A stretch of 64,000 nt of DNA, from NCBI GenBank assembly GCA_937876195.1, contig CALEIK010000005.1, positions 10,212-74,211 on the forward strand, in the 5' to 3' direction. Below the pieces are notes generated by a model. It did no database searches and was not told where the DNA came from. It worked only from the letters and a program-made list of their open reading frames with translations. Below, in pieces: positions 34,798 through 43,714 of the stretch (position 1 is its first letter; each line of letters opens with the position of its first letter). Made by a program: the position numbers and the translations under genes. This DNA is from an uncultured Flavobacteriales bacterium (GTDB taxonomy: Bacteria > Bacteroidota > Bacteroidia > Flavobacteriales_D > Crocinitomicaceae).

Positions 34798-36903
34798 ATG
34801 AAAAAAACTTTCTTCTCCTTGTTAGGGATCCTCCTGTTTTCAACAAGTTTACTTGCCCAAAAGGCAAATTTTGATCCATCCAATGCGAGAGATGGTGAAA
34901 CCGTAGAATTTTGTGCTCAGCACAAAAAATCTGCCCAAATTCAAGCAATCCAAGAATATGTTGATGGAATTGTTGTGGATGATCTTGCGCCAGTAAATAC
35001 TCCAAAAGGAGTGGTTTATTATATTCCAGTAGTTTTTCACGTGCTTCACAATGGAGGAAATGAGAATATTTCGGATGCTCAAATTTTTGATGCAGTTGAC
35101 ATTTTGAACCGCGATTTTAGACGACTGAATGCAGATGCAGATAATGTGCATGCTGATTTCCAAGGAATGCCTTCAGATGCTGAAATAGAATTTCGTTTGG
35201 CAACAAAAGCACCGAACGGAGATTGTTTTACTGGAATTACAAGAACGAACAATCCTATTACATTCGATGGATCGAGTGGTTATTCTCAGGTTCAGGCGAT
35301 TGTAAATGGAAACGATATTTACCAAGGAAATTGGGCAGGGAACAATTATTTAAACATTTTCGTTGTAGCCGATGCGGGAGGTGCTGCTGGGTACACAACA
35401 ACACCATGGTCTACAGCAATGACGAATGGGATTTGGATTTTACACTCCTATGTTGGGTCTATTGGCACAGGTAGTACTGGTGCAAGCCGCGCGTTAACAC
35501 ATGAGGTGGGTCACTGGTTGAATTTGGAACACACGTGGGGGCCAAACAATAACCCTGGAAATGGGGCAAGCTGTTCGAGTGATGATTATGTTGCCGATAC
35601 ACCGAATACCATTGGTGTAACATCGTGTGCATTGAATGAGAATACATGTGGACCGCGTGCAAACGTGGAAAACTATATGGACTATTCATACTGTTCAAAA
35701 ATGTTTACTGCAGGTCAAGTAACCCGAATGCGTAATGCATTAAACTCTGGTACAGGAGGAAGAAGCACAGTAAAATCAGCGTCAAACTTAACCAATGTGG
35801 GAGCAGATGGTAACTTGTATTTATGCGAGGCAGGTTTTTCAGCAGATAGAACGTCAATTTGTCCTGGAGACCAAATTCAATTTACAGATGAGTCTTTTAA
35901 TTTAACAACTGGTTGGACATGGACATTTACTGGAGGTGTTCCAGCAAGTTCTACAGATCAGAATCCAACTGTTACCTATTCGACACCGGGTATTTATGAG
36001 GTAACACTAGTTGCAACGGATGGATCAACCAACGACACTGAAACTAAAACGGCATATATCCGCGTGGTTCCTGCACCAGCAAGTATTCCTTTATTGGAAG
36101 GGTTTGAGGCGTATTCAACCTTTTCAGGAATCGATCAGTGGGAGGTGTACAATCCAAATGGGAATGGTTTCGAATTAACCACTGCTGCAGGATTGAACAG
36201 TGCTAAGTCGGCTCGTTTATTGAATTTTGGACAAACCGCTGGATCAAAAGATGAACTTATATCAGCACCGGTGGACTTGTCTGCAGTAGCATCTTCAATG
36301 ACGTTGAGTTATAGATATGCTTACAAACGTAGAAACACCAGCGATGGAGATAAAATGCGTTTGTTTGTTACGAGCAATTGTGGTGAAACTTGGGCAATCC
36401 GTAACACATTACTGTTGTACATTATTACAGCGGATGTTCAATCTTCTTCGTATACGCCAGCTTCAGAAACTGACTGGAAAACTGTGCACGTAACAAACAT
36501 TACAGGCACCTATTTCGTCGAAAATTTCCGTTACAAATTTGAATTTGAATCAGATGGAGGAAATAATATGTACATCGACAATATTAATATTTATGAGGGT
36601 GGACCTTCCGACAACGTAGTGGTTGGCTTGTCTGACATGGGAGAGTCTGTATTGGCTGGGTTCAATATGTATCCAAACCCAACAGACAATGAGCTAAACG
36701 TTGAGTTTAGTGTGGAATCACCTCAGGATGTAGTGTTTAACATTCAAGACCTTACTGGTAAAGTAGCGGTGCGAAGCTTGATTAAGGCAGATACTGGTGC
36801 AAACCATGTGTTTGTAAATACAAGTGAATTGGCTGCAGGGATTTATTTCTTAGAAATTCAGGCAGGTGGATTGAAAGAAACACGTCAGTTTATCGTTAAA
36901 TAA
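34798..36903 (+). CDS. Secreted M43-type zinc metalloprotease with PKD and T9SS sorting domains
   Basis: A 701-residue protein. Signal peptide at 1-20 (FFSLLGILLFSTSLLAQ). The pappalysin-like M43 catalytic domain carries HEVGHWLNLEHTW (zinc ligands from His235; HExxHxxGxxH) and the Met-turn NYMDYSYCSKMF. A PKD domain (SADRTSICPGDQIQFTDES...TYSTPGIYEVTLVATDG) covers about 350-430, followed by a MAM/jelly-roll-like segment (LEGFEAYSTFSG...SYRYAYKRR) and a type A sorting domain (NMYPNPTDNELNVEF ... AGIYFLEI). It should be secreted by the T9SS and be active extracellularly. It is a close paralogue of the next gene. The ATG opening the signal peptide is chosen over an upstream in-frame codon. Confidence 0.92.
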   Translation: MKKTFFSLLGILLFSTSLLAQKANFDPSNARDGETVEFCAQHKKSAQIQAIQEYVDGIVVDDLAPVNTPKGVVYYIPVVFHVLHNGGNENISDAQIFDAVDILNRDFRRLNADADNVHADFQGMPSDAEIEFRLATKAPNGDCFTGITRTNNPITFDGSSGYSQVQAIVNGNDIYQGNWAGNNYLNIFVVADAGGAAGYTTTPWSTAMTNGIWILHSYVGSIGTGSTGASRALTHEVGHWLNLEHTWGPNNNPGNGASCSSDDYVADTPNTIGVTSCALNENTCGPRANVENYMDYSYCSKMFTAGQVTRMRNALNSGTGGRSTVKSASNLTNVGADGNLYLCEAGFSADRTSICPGDQIQFTDESFNLTTGWTWTFTGGVPASSTDQNPTVTYSTPGIYEVTLVATDGSTNDTETKTAYIRVVPAPASIPLLEGFEAYSTFSGIDQWEVYNPNGNGFELTTAAGLNSAKSARLLNFGQTAGSKDELISAPVDLSAVASSMTLSYRYAYKRRNTSDGDKMRLFVTSNCGETWAIRNTLLLYIITADVQSSSYTPASETDWKTVHVTNITGTYFVENFRYKFEFESDGGNNMYIDNINIYEGGPSDNVVVGLSDMGESVLAGFNMYPNPTDNELNVEFSVESPQDVVFNIQDLTGKVAVRSLIKADTGANHVFVNTSELAAGIYFLEIQAGGLKETRQFIVK

Positions 36904-36930
36904 CGAATAGAATTATATAGAAATAAGTAG

Positions 36931-36962
36931 AACAAAGGGAACTCTGAAAGGTTCCCTTTGTT
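36931..36962. terminator. 12-bp perfect hairpin between the two M43 genes
   Basis: AACAAAGGGAAC, an 8-base loop and GTTCCCTTTGTT form a perfect stem. It has no long T-tract and ends just 17 bp before the next ATG (36980). It may terminate the first gene, or act as a leader element for the second. Confidence 0.6.
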
Positions 36963-36979
36963 ATCTAACAAATAGAAGC

Positions 36980-39154
36980 ATGAAAAAAATATTATTTTTA
37001 ATTGTTTGTGGTTTTGGTCTGTCAAGCATTACAATGGCTCAGTCTTCGAATGAAGTTGTGGGCAACTGGTGCGGGACATCTCAAAGGATGAACTCCATGT
37101 GGAATAATCCACAAACCAATGATATTCTTACTCAGGATCAACTATTGCGAGAGCAAGAGGCGTTGAACCCAGTAAATATCCCAAAGGGAACAATTTATAA
37201 AATTCCAACGGTTTTTCATATTCTTCATAATGGAGGAGCAGAAAACATCTCGGAAGAGCAGATTTTCAATGCCATAGAGGTGATGACTCGTGATTTTAGA
37301 AAGCAAAACGCGGACACCACTGAACTACCTCTTGTGTTTGATACGATAGCAGGTGATGCAGAAATTGAATTTGTATTGGCAACAAAAGCCCCAGATGGAA
37401 CATGCTTTCAAGGCTATACAAGAACTCAGTCGCAGTTGACCCATGAAGGAGATGATGGTGGTGCACAAGTAGATGCTATTAGGAATGGAAACGATGTGTA
37501 CCAAGGAAACTGGCCAAGCAATCAGTACCTAAACGTTTTTGTTATTGCTGATGCAGGTGGTGCTGGAGGGTATACAAATTACCCGAATAACTGGAATCCT
37601 GGCGACATGTCCAATGGAATATGGATTCTACATACGCAGTTCGGTGAAATAGGAACTAGCAGTCCTTCTGGAGGTCGTTCCATGACTCACGAAGTTGGAC
37701 ATTGGCTCAACCTACCACATACTTGGGGATCAAATAACGATCCAGGATCTGGCACATGCGATATTGATATAGGATGGGGAGGACAAGATAATAACGACGA
37801 TGGTGTGGCTGACACTCCAAGATGTTTAGGAACTTCTTCTTGTTCAACGGCACACAATTCTTGTTCCAATGATGATATAGATGGATACTGGACAATAGAC
37901 GTTCCAGATAACGTTCAAAACTATATGGATTACGCACTATCATGTCAAACAATGTTCACACTAGGACAGGTGGATCGAATGCGAACCGCTATTACTTCAA
38001 GTGTAGGGGGAAGAAATAATTTATGGACGCCGGGAAATTTAACAGCAACAGGAGCCGATGGAGATCTTTATTTGTGCGAAACACGTTTTTCAGCAGATAG
38101 AACATCCATTTGTTCTGGGGAAGTTGTTCAGTTCACGGATGAATCGTTCAATTCGGTAAACGGATGGGAATGGGATTTTGCAGGTGGAACCCCAGCAACA
38201 TCCACGGATCAACACCCTACTGTAACATATAATACGCCAGGGATCTATGAGGTATCATTGACAGCAACGGACGGAACGACGGATGAAACGGAAACTAAAA
38301 CAGCATACATTCGTGTGGTACCGTCATCTTCAAGTTTGCCGTTTTTAGAGGGATTTGAATCCTTTTCTACATTGGATGGCATAGACGAGTGGGAAGTAAT
38401 CAACCTCAATGGAAATGGATTTGAGCTAGAAACTGCTACTGGTTTGAACAGCGCTAAATCAGCGCGTTTATTGAACCATAGTGAGACAGTTGGTTCTAAG
38501 GATGAATTGGTAGCTTCACCGGTTGATTTATCTGCAGCGACGGACATCACCTTAAGCTACCGTTATGCATACAAGAGAAGAAACTCATCAGATCAAGACA
38601 GAATGAGGGTGTTTGTAACGAATAACTGTGGTGACACCTGGGCGGTACGTAATACGTTGTTGTTGAATATTATTACAGCTGAAATCCAAACAACTTCTTT
38701 TACTCCAGCTGCTGAAAGCGACTGGAAAACGGTGCACGTTACGAACATTACAAGTACTTATTTCGTGGAGAATTTTAGATTCAAATTTGCCTTTGAAGCA
38801 GGCGGGGGAAACAATATGTACCTTGACAATATCAATATTTATGAAGGAGAACCTTCAGACGATATAGTGGTGGTAGGTACAACAGATCTTGAAGGCACTG
38901 CGCTATCAGGACTCAGTTTATATCCAAATCCAACAGATAGTGAATTGAATGTTGAATTTAGCGTGGAATCGACACAGGATATTGTATTAAGTATGCAAGA
39001 CCTTACGGGGAAGGTTGTACAACAACATTTAATCAAAGCTGAAACAGGTGCCAATCACGTGTTTATTGAAACAAGTGGAATGGCAGCTGGAGTATACTTC
39101 CTTGAAATTTATGTAGGTGGATCTAAAGAAACACGACAGGTTATTGTGAAGTAA
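36980..39154 (+). CDS. Secreted M43-type zinc metalloprotease with PKD and T9SS sorting domains (paralogue)
   Basis: A 724-residue tandem paralogue of the preceding gene with the same domain order: signal peptide (LFLIVCGFGLSSITMAQ), M43 domain with HEVGHWLNLPHTW (His237) and NYMDYALSCQTMF, a PKD domain, the MAM-like segment, and a type A sorting domain (SLYPNPTDSELNVEF ... AGVYFLEIYVG). It differs by an extra Cys/Asp-rich insert after the zinc motif (DIDIGWGGQDNNDDG), which may bind calcium. Only 76 bp separate the genes and most of that is the hairpin, so transcription by read-through from the first gene is likely. The gene ends before a strong bidirectional terminator. Confidence 0.92.
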   Translation: MKKILFLIVCGFGLSSITMAQSSNEVVGNWCGTSQRMNSMWNNPQTNDILTQDQLLREQEALNPVNIPKGTIYKIPTVFHILHNGGAENISEEQIFNAIEVMTRDFRKQNADTTELPLVFDTIAGDAEIEFVLATKAPDGTCFQGYTRTQSQLTHEGDDGGAQVDAIRNGNDVYQGNWPSNQYLNVFVIADAGGAGGYTNYPNNWNPGDMSNGIWILHTQFGEIGTSSPSGGRSMTHEVGHWLNLPHTWGSNNDPGSGTCDIDIGWGGQDNNDDGVADTPRCLGTSSCSTAHNSCSNDDIDGYWTIDVPDNVQNYMDYALSCQTMFTLGQVDRMRTAITSSVGGRNNLWTPGNLTATGADGDLYLCETRFSADRTSICSGEVVQFTDESFNSVNGWEWDFAGGTPATSTDQHPTVTYNTPGIYEVSLTATDGTTDETETKTAYIRVVPSSSSLPFLEGFESFSTLDGIDEWEVINLNGNGFELETATGLNSAKSARLLNHSETVGSKDELVASPVDLSAATDITLSYRYAYKRRNSSDQDRMRVFVTNNCGDTWAVRNTLLLNIITAEIQTTSFTPAAESDWKTVHVTNITSTYFVENFRFKFAFEAGGGNNMYLDNINIYEGEPSDDIVVVGTTDLEGTALSGLSLYPNPTDSELNVEFSVESTQDIVLSMQDLTGKVVQQHLIKAETGANHVFIETSGMAAGVYFLEIYVGGSKETRQVIVK

Positions 39155-39178
39155 TAACTTTTTTGAAAGCATTGTAAA

Positions 39179-39211
39179 AACTGCCAATCCGTTTACTTCG
39201 GATTGGCAGTT
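39179..39211. terminator. Bidirectional intrinsic terminator
   Basis: A perfect 13-bp stem (AACTGCCAATCCG / CGGATTGGCAGTT) with a 7-base loop, followed by T8 on the plus strand and preceded by A5 (T-rich on the minus strand). It separates the convergent M43 protease and hem genes. Confidence 0.85.
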
Positions 39212-39257
39212 TTTTTTGACCAATTTTTTTGATGCAGTTTAAGTGCTCCTGTGGAAT

Positions 39258-39917
39258 TTATTTTCCCCGCAATAGTTCAATTAAATCCTCAATGGAGGAG
39301 TTCTTTAAGGTGGCCGTTACCTGGACACCACGTTGCGCTAAATAGTTCGTTGTACTTTCTCCCCACGAGTAGACTTCTGCTTCACTAGGAATGGTGTTGA
39401 GTGTCAAAAAACCCTCCACGTTGGACGGACTGGTAAAAGCATAAGCTCCGCAGTAAGAAAGTGGTTTTGAAACAATGTTCGTTTTGTAAACGGCAACTTC
39501 CTCCTTGAATTCTGCATCCAATAAAGACGAAATAGAATTTTTTGAAATATCAGAACTTGGAAATAGAACGCGCTTGTTTGCCGACCACTCCTTAAACTCC
39601 GCTGCTACAGTGGAAATAGCTCCACTTTCCTGACCTTGAAAATGAACAGTGTAGCCCAATCCTTGAAGGAGTTCCGCGGTTTTATTTCCCGTACAGGCGA
39701 TAAGAACATTTTCAGGAATTTTATGTTGGTATCGAAAGAAAATAACGCTGCGTGGACTGCTAAAATAGAGAATATCAAAAGGATGTTTGATTGAAAATTG
39801 AACGGGCTCAAAATGCAAAAAAGATTGCGCAATTAAGGTGACACCCTGTTTATCCAAAAACGCTGCGAGGGATGAAACTTCGTCGTAGTTTTTTGATATG
39901 AAGAAGGGTGATTTCAA
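39258..39917 (-). CDS. hemD: Uroporphyrinogen-III synthase
   Basis: A 219-residue HemD-family protein. HemD converts hydroxymethylbilane to uroporphyrinogen III with inversion of ring D. Sequence is weakly conserved in this family; supporting patterns are FSSPRSVIFF near residues 53-62, IACTGNKTAELLQGLGYTVH near 73-92, AYAFTSPSNVEGFL near 158-171 and the C-terminal WGESTTNYLAQRGVQV. Position as the third gene of a hemA-hemC-hemD operon makes it secure. The start is TTG at 39917, overlapping the hemC stop by four bases (TTGA), the expected coupled arrangement. Confidence 0.88.
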   Translation of the reverse strand: MKSPFFISKNYDEVSSLAAFLDKQGVTLIAQSFLHFEPVQFSIKHPFDILYFSSPRSVIFFRYQHKIPENVLIACTGNKTAELLQGLGYTVHFQGQESGAISTVAAEFKEWSANKRVLFPSSDISKNSISSLLDAEFKEEVAVYKTNIVSKPLSYCGAYAFTSPSNVEGFLTLNTIPSEAEVYSWGESTTNYLAQRGVQVTATLKNSSIEDLIELLRGK

Positions 39918-40804
39918 TCTGAATGATTCTTAAGTTCTGCAATAACCTTTTCAGCAACTCCTTCGAACCCATCTAATGCATAATTGAGATAAATGCAATT
40001 GCTTTGAGCATTCTTTGCATACGACACGAACAGTTCATTTTCTTCTGTGCAATACACACCTAGGGGGAGCTGACATCCACCGTCCAATAAGTTCAGTACC
40101 TTGCGTTCCAATTGAATGCGCTCTTGAACGGCAGGGGAATTTAATTTTTGTAGGATAGTGAATAATTCTTGATCAGCTTCACGAATTTGCAATCCTAAAA
40201 CACCCTGTGCAGGTGCTGGAACAAATTCTTTGGGATCTAACACTTCTACATGAAATTCGGAAAGATCAAGTTCGAGTCGATCCACACCCGCTTTTGCGAG
40301 TAGAATGGCGTCGTAGTTCCCTTCTCGTAGTTTATTGATGCGCGTTGGAACATTGCCACGTAAATCGTGAATGGTAGCGTCTGGTCGATGCGTTAATACC
40401 TGCGATTTTCGTCGAGCCGAAGAGGTACCAACAATGCTATTTGCCTTTAACTGCCATTTCTGTTCCGAGTCGACAGCATTCTTATTGATGAGTAACAAGT
40501 CAGCAGGATTGGCGCGCTGAGAAACAGCAGCAATCATAAGTTTTTCAGGGGGCGTCGTTTCTAAATCCTTGTGTGAGTGAACGGCTAAATCAATACTTCC
40601 ATCCAGCAAGGCATCTTCAATTTCTTTCGTGAAAAATCCTTTTCCCTCTAATTTGTCAAAACTCAGGTGCTGAATTTTATCACCCTGTGTTTTGATGATT
40701 TTAATTTCTACGCTGCAATTGATTTTTTCAAGTTCGGACTTCACAAAATAAGCTTGCCATAACGCAAGGTCACTTCCTCTAGATCCAATAACAATGTGCT
40801 TCAT
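39914..40804 (-). CDS. hemC: Hydroxymethylbilane synthase (porphobilinogen deaminase)
   Basis: A 296-residue enzyme that joins four porphobilinogens into hydroxymethylbilane. It shows the family motifs IGSRGSDLALWQAYFVKSEL (residues 5-24), TQGDKI, FTKEIEDALLDGSIDLAVHS (about 59-78), VGTSSARRKSQVL (125-137), DLRGNVPTRINKL and the dipyrromethane-binding loop LLDGGCQLPLGVY with its cofactor Cys near 243. It starts ATG at 40804, whose first base is shared with the hemA stop codon, and overlaps hemD, so it is in the middle of a coupled operon. Confidence 0.97.
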   Translation of the reverse strand: MKHIVIGSRGSDLALWQAYFVKSELEKINCSVEIKIIKTQGDKIQHLSFDKLEGKGFFTKEIEDALLDGSIDLAVHSHKDLETTPPEKLMIAAVSQRANPADLLLINKNAVDSEQKWQLKANSIVGTSSARRKSQVLTHRPDATIHDLRGNVPTRINKLREGNYDAILLAKAGVDRLELDLSEFHVEVLDPKEFVPAPAQGVLGLQIREADQELFTILQKLNSPAVQERIQLERKVLNLLDGGCQLPLGVYCTEENELFVSYAKNAQSNCIYLNYALDGFEGVAEKVIAELKNHSD

Positions 40805-42051
40805 TAAGAATGTTTTTTGAGCAGAATTTCCTTTGCCATAAGCATCGGCATACTCATGTATTTTTTCTCCATGTATCCGACGATTTTTTCCAAAACTTCG
40901 CGTGAATTTGCATCCATGGAATTGAGTTCGTTTTTAAATACCTCCGTCATTGCGGTGTGCTTAATTTCCTTCACCTTTTGAGGGACATCACGCATCGCAA
41001 GTTCAACGGTTCTGACCTGTTGAATGTGTTGAAATTCATACAACGCTTCCGATACGATTTCTTCCACATGTTGAATCTCTGCGGAACGCAATTTTAAATT
41101 CTCGTTGGAAATTTTCTGAAGAACTTCCACTGAAATATGGGTGACATGGTACTTATCAATGATGGTCGGAGATAAATCTTGTGGTATTGCAATATCAATT
41201 ACCACTTTTCGACTTGTATCTCCGTTCAACAATTGTGAATAGATTTCATCCGTAAGAATGTGGCTTTCGGCACCTGTGCAAGTAATAATGACATCAAAAC
41301 CTTTGTCAAACGTATTTAAATCCGACAATGGGTGAGCAATTCCATGCAATTCATTGGCAAGAACTTGCGCCTTTTCAAAAGTTCGGTTGAACACATGAAA
41401 ATTGGTAAAGCCATGCTTCTTGAGGAACTTGCTCATATTTGTATTCGTCACACCAGCACCAATAATCAAGATACGAGAGTCCAATGGGACGTTCAACGAT
41501 TTTAATTTATGATATGCCAACGAAACTACAGAAACTGGTTTCCGTGCGATGCTCGTCTCTGTGTATACTTTTTTAGCCGTTTCAATCGTGTGTCGCATCA
41601 ATAATCGAATTAAATCACCCGTCAATTTCATGTCACGAGATGCCTCAAAAGCGTTGCGAACTTGTGTGATGATTTCGCGTTCACCAATAACCATCGAATC
41701 GATAGAAGATGCAACAATTAACTGGTGTTCCACGGCTTGTATTCCCGTAAATAAAATGCCAGAATTTGAAAAGTGCTCGACTTTATCGATTTCAAAAGAA
41801 GGATAAAGTGTCTCAAAGAAGATGTTGAGAAAATGATGATCCACAATTTGCTCCGTGGTAAAGGTAAATTCAACGCGGTTGCAGGTGGATAAGAACATTA
41901 GTTCTCCGAGAGAAAGGGTCTCTTTTAAATGCGTTAATCTCGCTTGTTGATGATCTTCTTCAATATGCAACTCACCGATCTCATTTACAGAGAGGTTACG
42001 ATGTGTAAAAGCGACAATATGTAGGGCATTCAAGCCTTTTGATGGTAACAC
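40804..42051 (-). CDS. hemA: Glutamyl-tRNA reductase
   Basis: A 415-residue GluTR, which reduces glutamyl-tRNA to glutamate-1-semialdehyde, the first committed step of C5 heme synthesis. Motifs: FLSTCNRVEF with catalytic Cys near residue 54, SMVIGEREIITQVRNAFEA near 118-136, ILIIGAGVTNTNMSKFLKK (NADPH domain) near 197-215, and the C-terminal dimerisation helix. The start is GTG at 42051; the protein begins NALHIVAFTHRNLSV, as in Bacteroidota homologues. First gene of hemA-hemC-hemD. Its upstream region, shared with a divergent RDD gene, holds a 17-bp palindrome that could be an operator. Confidence 0.96.
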   Translation of the reverse strand: MLPSKGLNALHIVAFTHRNLSVNEIGELHIEEDHQQARLTHLKETLSLGELMFLSTCNRVEFTFTTEQIVDHHFLNIFFETLYPSFEIDKVEHFSNSGILFTGIQAVEHQLIVASSIDSMVIGEREIITQVRNAFEASRDMKLTGDLIRLLMRHTIETAKKVYTETSIARKPVSVVSLAYHKLKSLNVPLDSRILIIGAGVTNTNMSKFLKKHGFTNFHVFNRTFEKAQVLANELHGIAHPLSDLNTFDKGFDVIITCTGAESHILTDEIYSQLLNGDTSRKVVIDIAIPQDLSPTIIDKYHVTHISVEVLQKISNENLKLRSAEIQHVEEIVSEALYEFQHIQQVRTVELAMRDVPQKVKEIKHTAMTEVFKNELNSMDANSREVLEKIVGYMEKKYMSMPMLMAKEILLKKHS

Positions 42052-42111
42052 AAGTGCAAATATGCTGAGTTATTCGTGTTTATTTGTCACGCAATTGTCA
42101 TATTCACTATA

Positions 42112-42128
42112 TTTAGAACTGTTCTAAA
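42112..42128. promoter_or_regulatory. 17-bp palindrome, candidate operator between hemA and RDD genes
   Basis: TTTAGAAC-T-GTTCTAAA has perfect 8-bp arms around one base. The nonamer AACTGTTCT within it (42117-42125) recurs at 42166-42174, 49 bp further on. It lies in the divergent promoter region of hemA (-) and the RDD gene (+), so a dimeric regulator of one or both is possible. The regulator is not known. Confidence 0.4.
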
Positions 42129-42258
42129 CTAGGCGGTAAACCTCATGCCAGCAAATGACCGTGTTAACTGTTCTGAAGGGATCGATATGAACGCATTTTA
42201 TTCCACGCATTTTTCCTACTTTACATTCAAAAAACTATCTTTAAGCCAAGTTTAGAGG

Positions 42259-43029
42259 ATGAAATCAATAGAGTTTGAATCAGCACAGAATGTAAAAATT
42301 GAGTACGAACTTGCTTCAGTAGCTCAGCGCACGGCTGCGGCATTTATTGATTTTTCAGCTTTTGTCATCTACTTCTTCGTGTTTGGAATGGTCATCGGCT
42401 TTACGGGTTATTTTGAAGCGGATTATGGAACCTTTCTTTTCGTTCAATTGCTGTTAATGAAACTTCCATGGATCTTTTACCATCCAATCATTGAATATTT
42501 GACCCATGGGCAAAGCCTTGGTAAGTATATTTTGGGCATTCGTGTCGTGACCGTTTCAGGAGAACGACCAGGACTTCGCGAGGTGTTTACGCGGTGGATT
42601 TTTCGTGGAGATTTTCTTTGGATCAGCGCTGACTTTTTCGCGCTGTTTTGGTTCGGAATTGGGATTCTGGGGATTGTATTTGCTGGAACGTCTGAGCGCA
42701 GACAGCGCATGGGAGATGTGATGGCGAATACTGTAGTCATCAAGAATAAGTCATCTATTCGCTATACGTTAAGGGACGTACTTGACATTAAAAACCAAGA
42801 AAACTACACGCCAGAATACCCGAATGCGGTTCAGTTTACCGACGAGGATATGCTCTTAATTAAAAATACAATCCAACGATTGCGCTCCAATCCAACCCCT
42901 GAAACAAAGAAGTTTGCCATTGAACTGGCGGATGAATCAGCCCGTCTTCTTGGCTTGGCTGAAACACCGGATAAACGCATGAAATTTTTACAAACACTGC
43001 TACAAGATTATGTAGTTTTAACGCGATAA
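42259..43029 (+). CDS. RDD family membrane protein
   Basis: A 256-residue RDD-domain protein. The first transmembrane region opens VAQRTAAAFIDFSAFVIYFF (about residues 22-41) with the Arg-Asp pattern that names the family, and the domain ends RRQRMGDVMANTVVIKN (about 147-163), with three hydrophobic segments between. The last 90 residues form a soluble tail. Function of the family is uncertain; some members are linked to ion transport. It stands 10 bp before rsmI, so the two, with the next gene, are likely one transcript. Divergent from hemA. Confidence 0.88.
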   Translation: MKSIEFESAQNVKIEYELASVAQRTAAAFIDFSAFVIYFFVFGMVIGFTGYFEADYGTFLFVQLLLMKLPWIFYHPIIEYLTHGQSLGKYILGIRVVTVSGERPGLREVFTRWIFRGDFLWISADFFALFWFGIGILGIVFAGTSERRQRMGDVMANTVVIKNKSSIRYTLRDVLDIKNQENYTPEYPNAVQFTDEDMLLIKNTIQRLRSNPTPETKKFAIELADESARLLGLAETPDKRMKFLQTLLQDYVVLTR

Positions 43030-43039
43030 CGTCGATAGT

Positions 43040-43714
43040 ATGCCGAAGCTAATTCTTGTACCAACACCCATAGGAAACTTAGAAGATATTACCCTTCGAG
43101 CGATTCGAATTTTAGAAGAAACTGAACTGATTTTTGCTGAGGACACACGCGTGACGAAGAAATTGCTCAACCATTTGAATATTCAAAAAACGGTGTACCC
43201 ATTTCATGCCCACAATGAGCATAAATCATTAAGTGGAGCTTTGGATCGAATTAAAGCCAACACGACGACTGTACTCGTATCAGATGCCGGGACTCCTGGA
43301 ATTTCTGATCCTGGATTTTTGTTGGTCAGAGCATGCCTAGAGGAAGGAATAGATATTGAATGTCTCCCTGGACCTGTTGCACTAATACCAGCATTGGTGG
43401 CGAGTGGTTTCCCGTGTGACAAGTTTGTCTTTGAAGGATTTTTACCACACAAGAAGGGGCGACAGACACGTTTAAAAATCATCGCCGAAGAAACCAGAAC
43501 GATTGTTTTGTATGAATCACCACATCGATTGGTAAAGTGCTTAGGCCAAATAGAAGAATTTATGGGCGGTGAGCGAAAAGTGTGTGTAGCTCGAGAAATA
43601 TCCAAAATGTTTGAAGAGTACAAACGGGGAACAGCCACTGAAGTAAAAGCATACTACGAGGCACATCCACCAAAGGGTGAAATAGTAATTGTGATTGAGG
43701 GAAAACATGAGTAA
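43040..43714 (+). CDS. rsmI: 16S rRNA (cytidine1402-2'-O)-methyltransferase
   Basis: A 224-residue tetrapyrrole-methylase-fold enzyme; RsmI 2'-O-methylates C1402 in the ribosomal P site. It opens KLILVPTPIGNLEDITLRAI (residues 3-22), then FAEDTRVTKKLL, VSDAGTPGISDPGFLLVRAC near 77-96 and CLPGPVALIPALVASGFPCD near 113-132, all diagnostic. At 224 residues it is shorter than the E. coli protein (about 286), lacking much of the C-terminal extension, which is usual for Bacteroidota. It overlaps the next gene by 8 bp. Confidence 0.95.
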   Translation: MPKLILVPTPIGNLEDITLRAIRILEETELIFAEDTRVTKKLLNHLNIQKTVYPFHAHNEHKSLSGALDRIKANTTTVLVSDAGTPGISDPGFLLVRACLEEGIDIECLPGPVALIPALVASGFPCDKFVFEGFLPHKKGRQTRLKIIAEETRTIVLYESPHRLVKCLGQIEEFMGGERKVCVAREISKMFEEYKRGTATEVKAYYEAHPPKGEIVIVIEGKHE

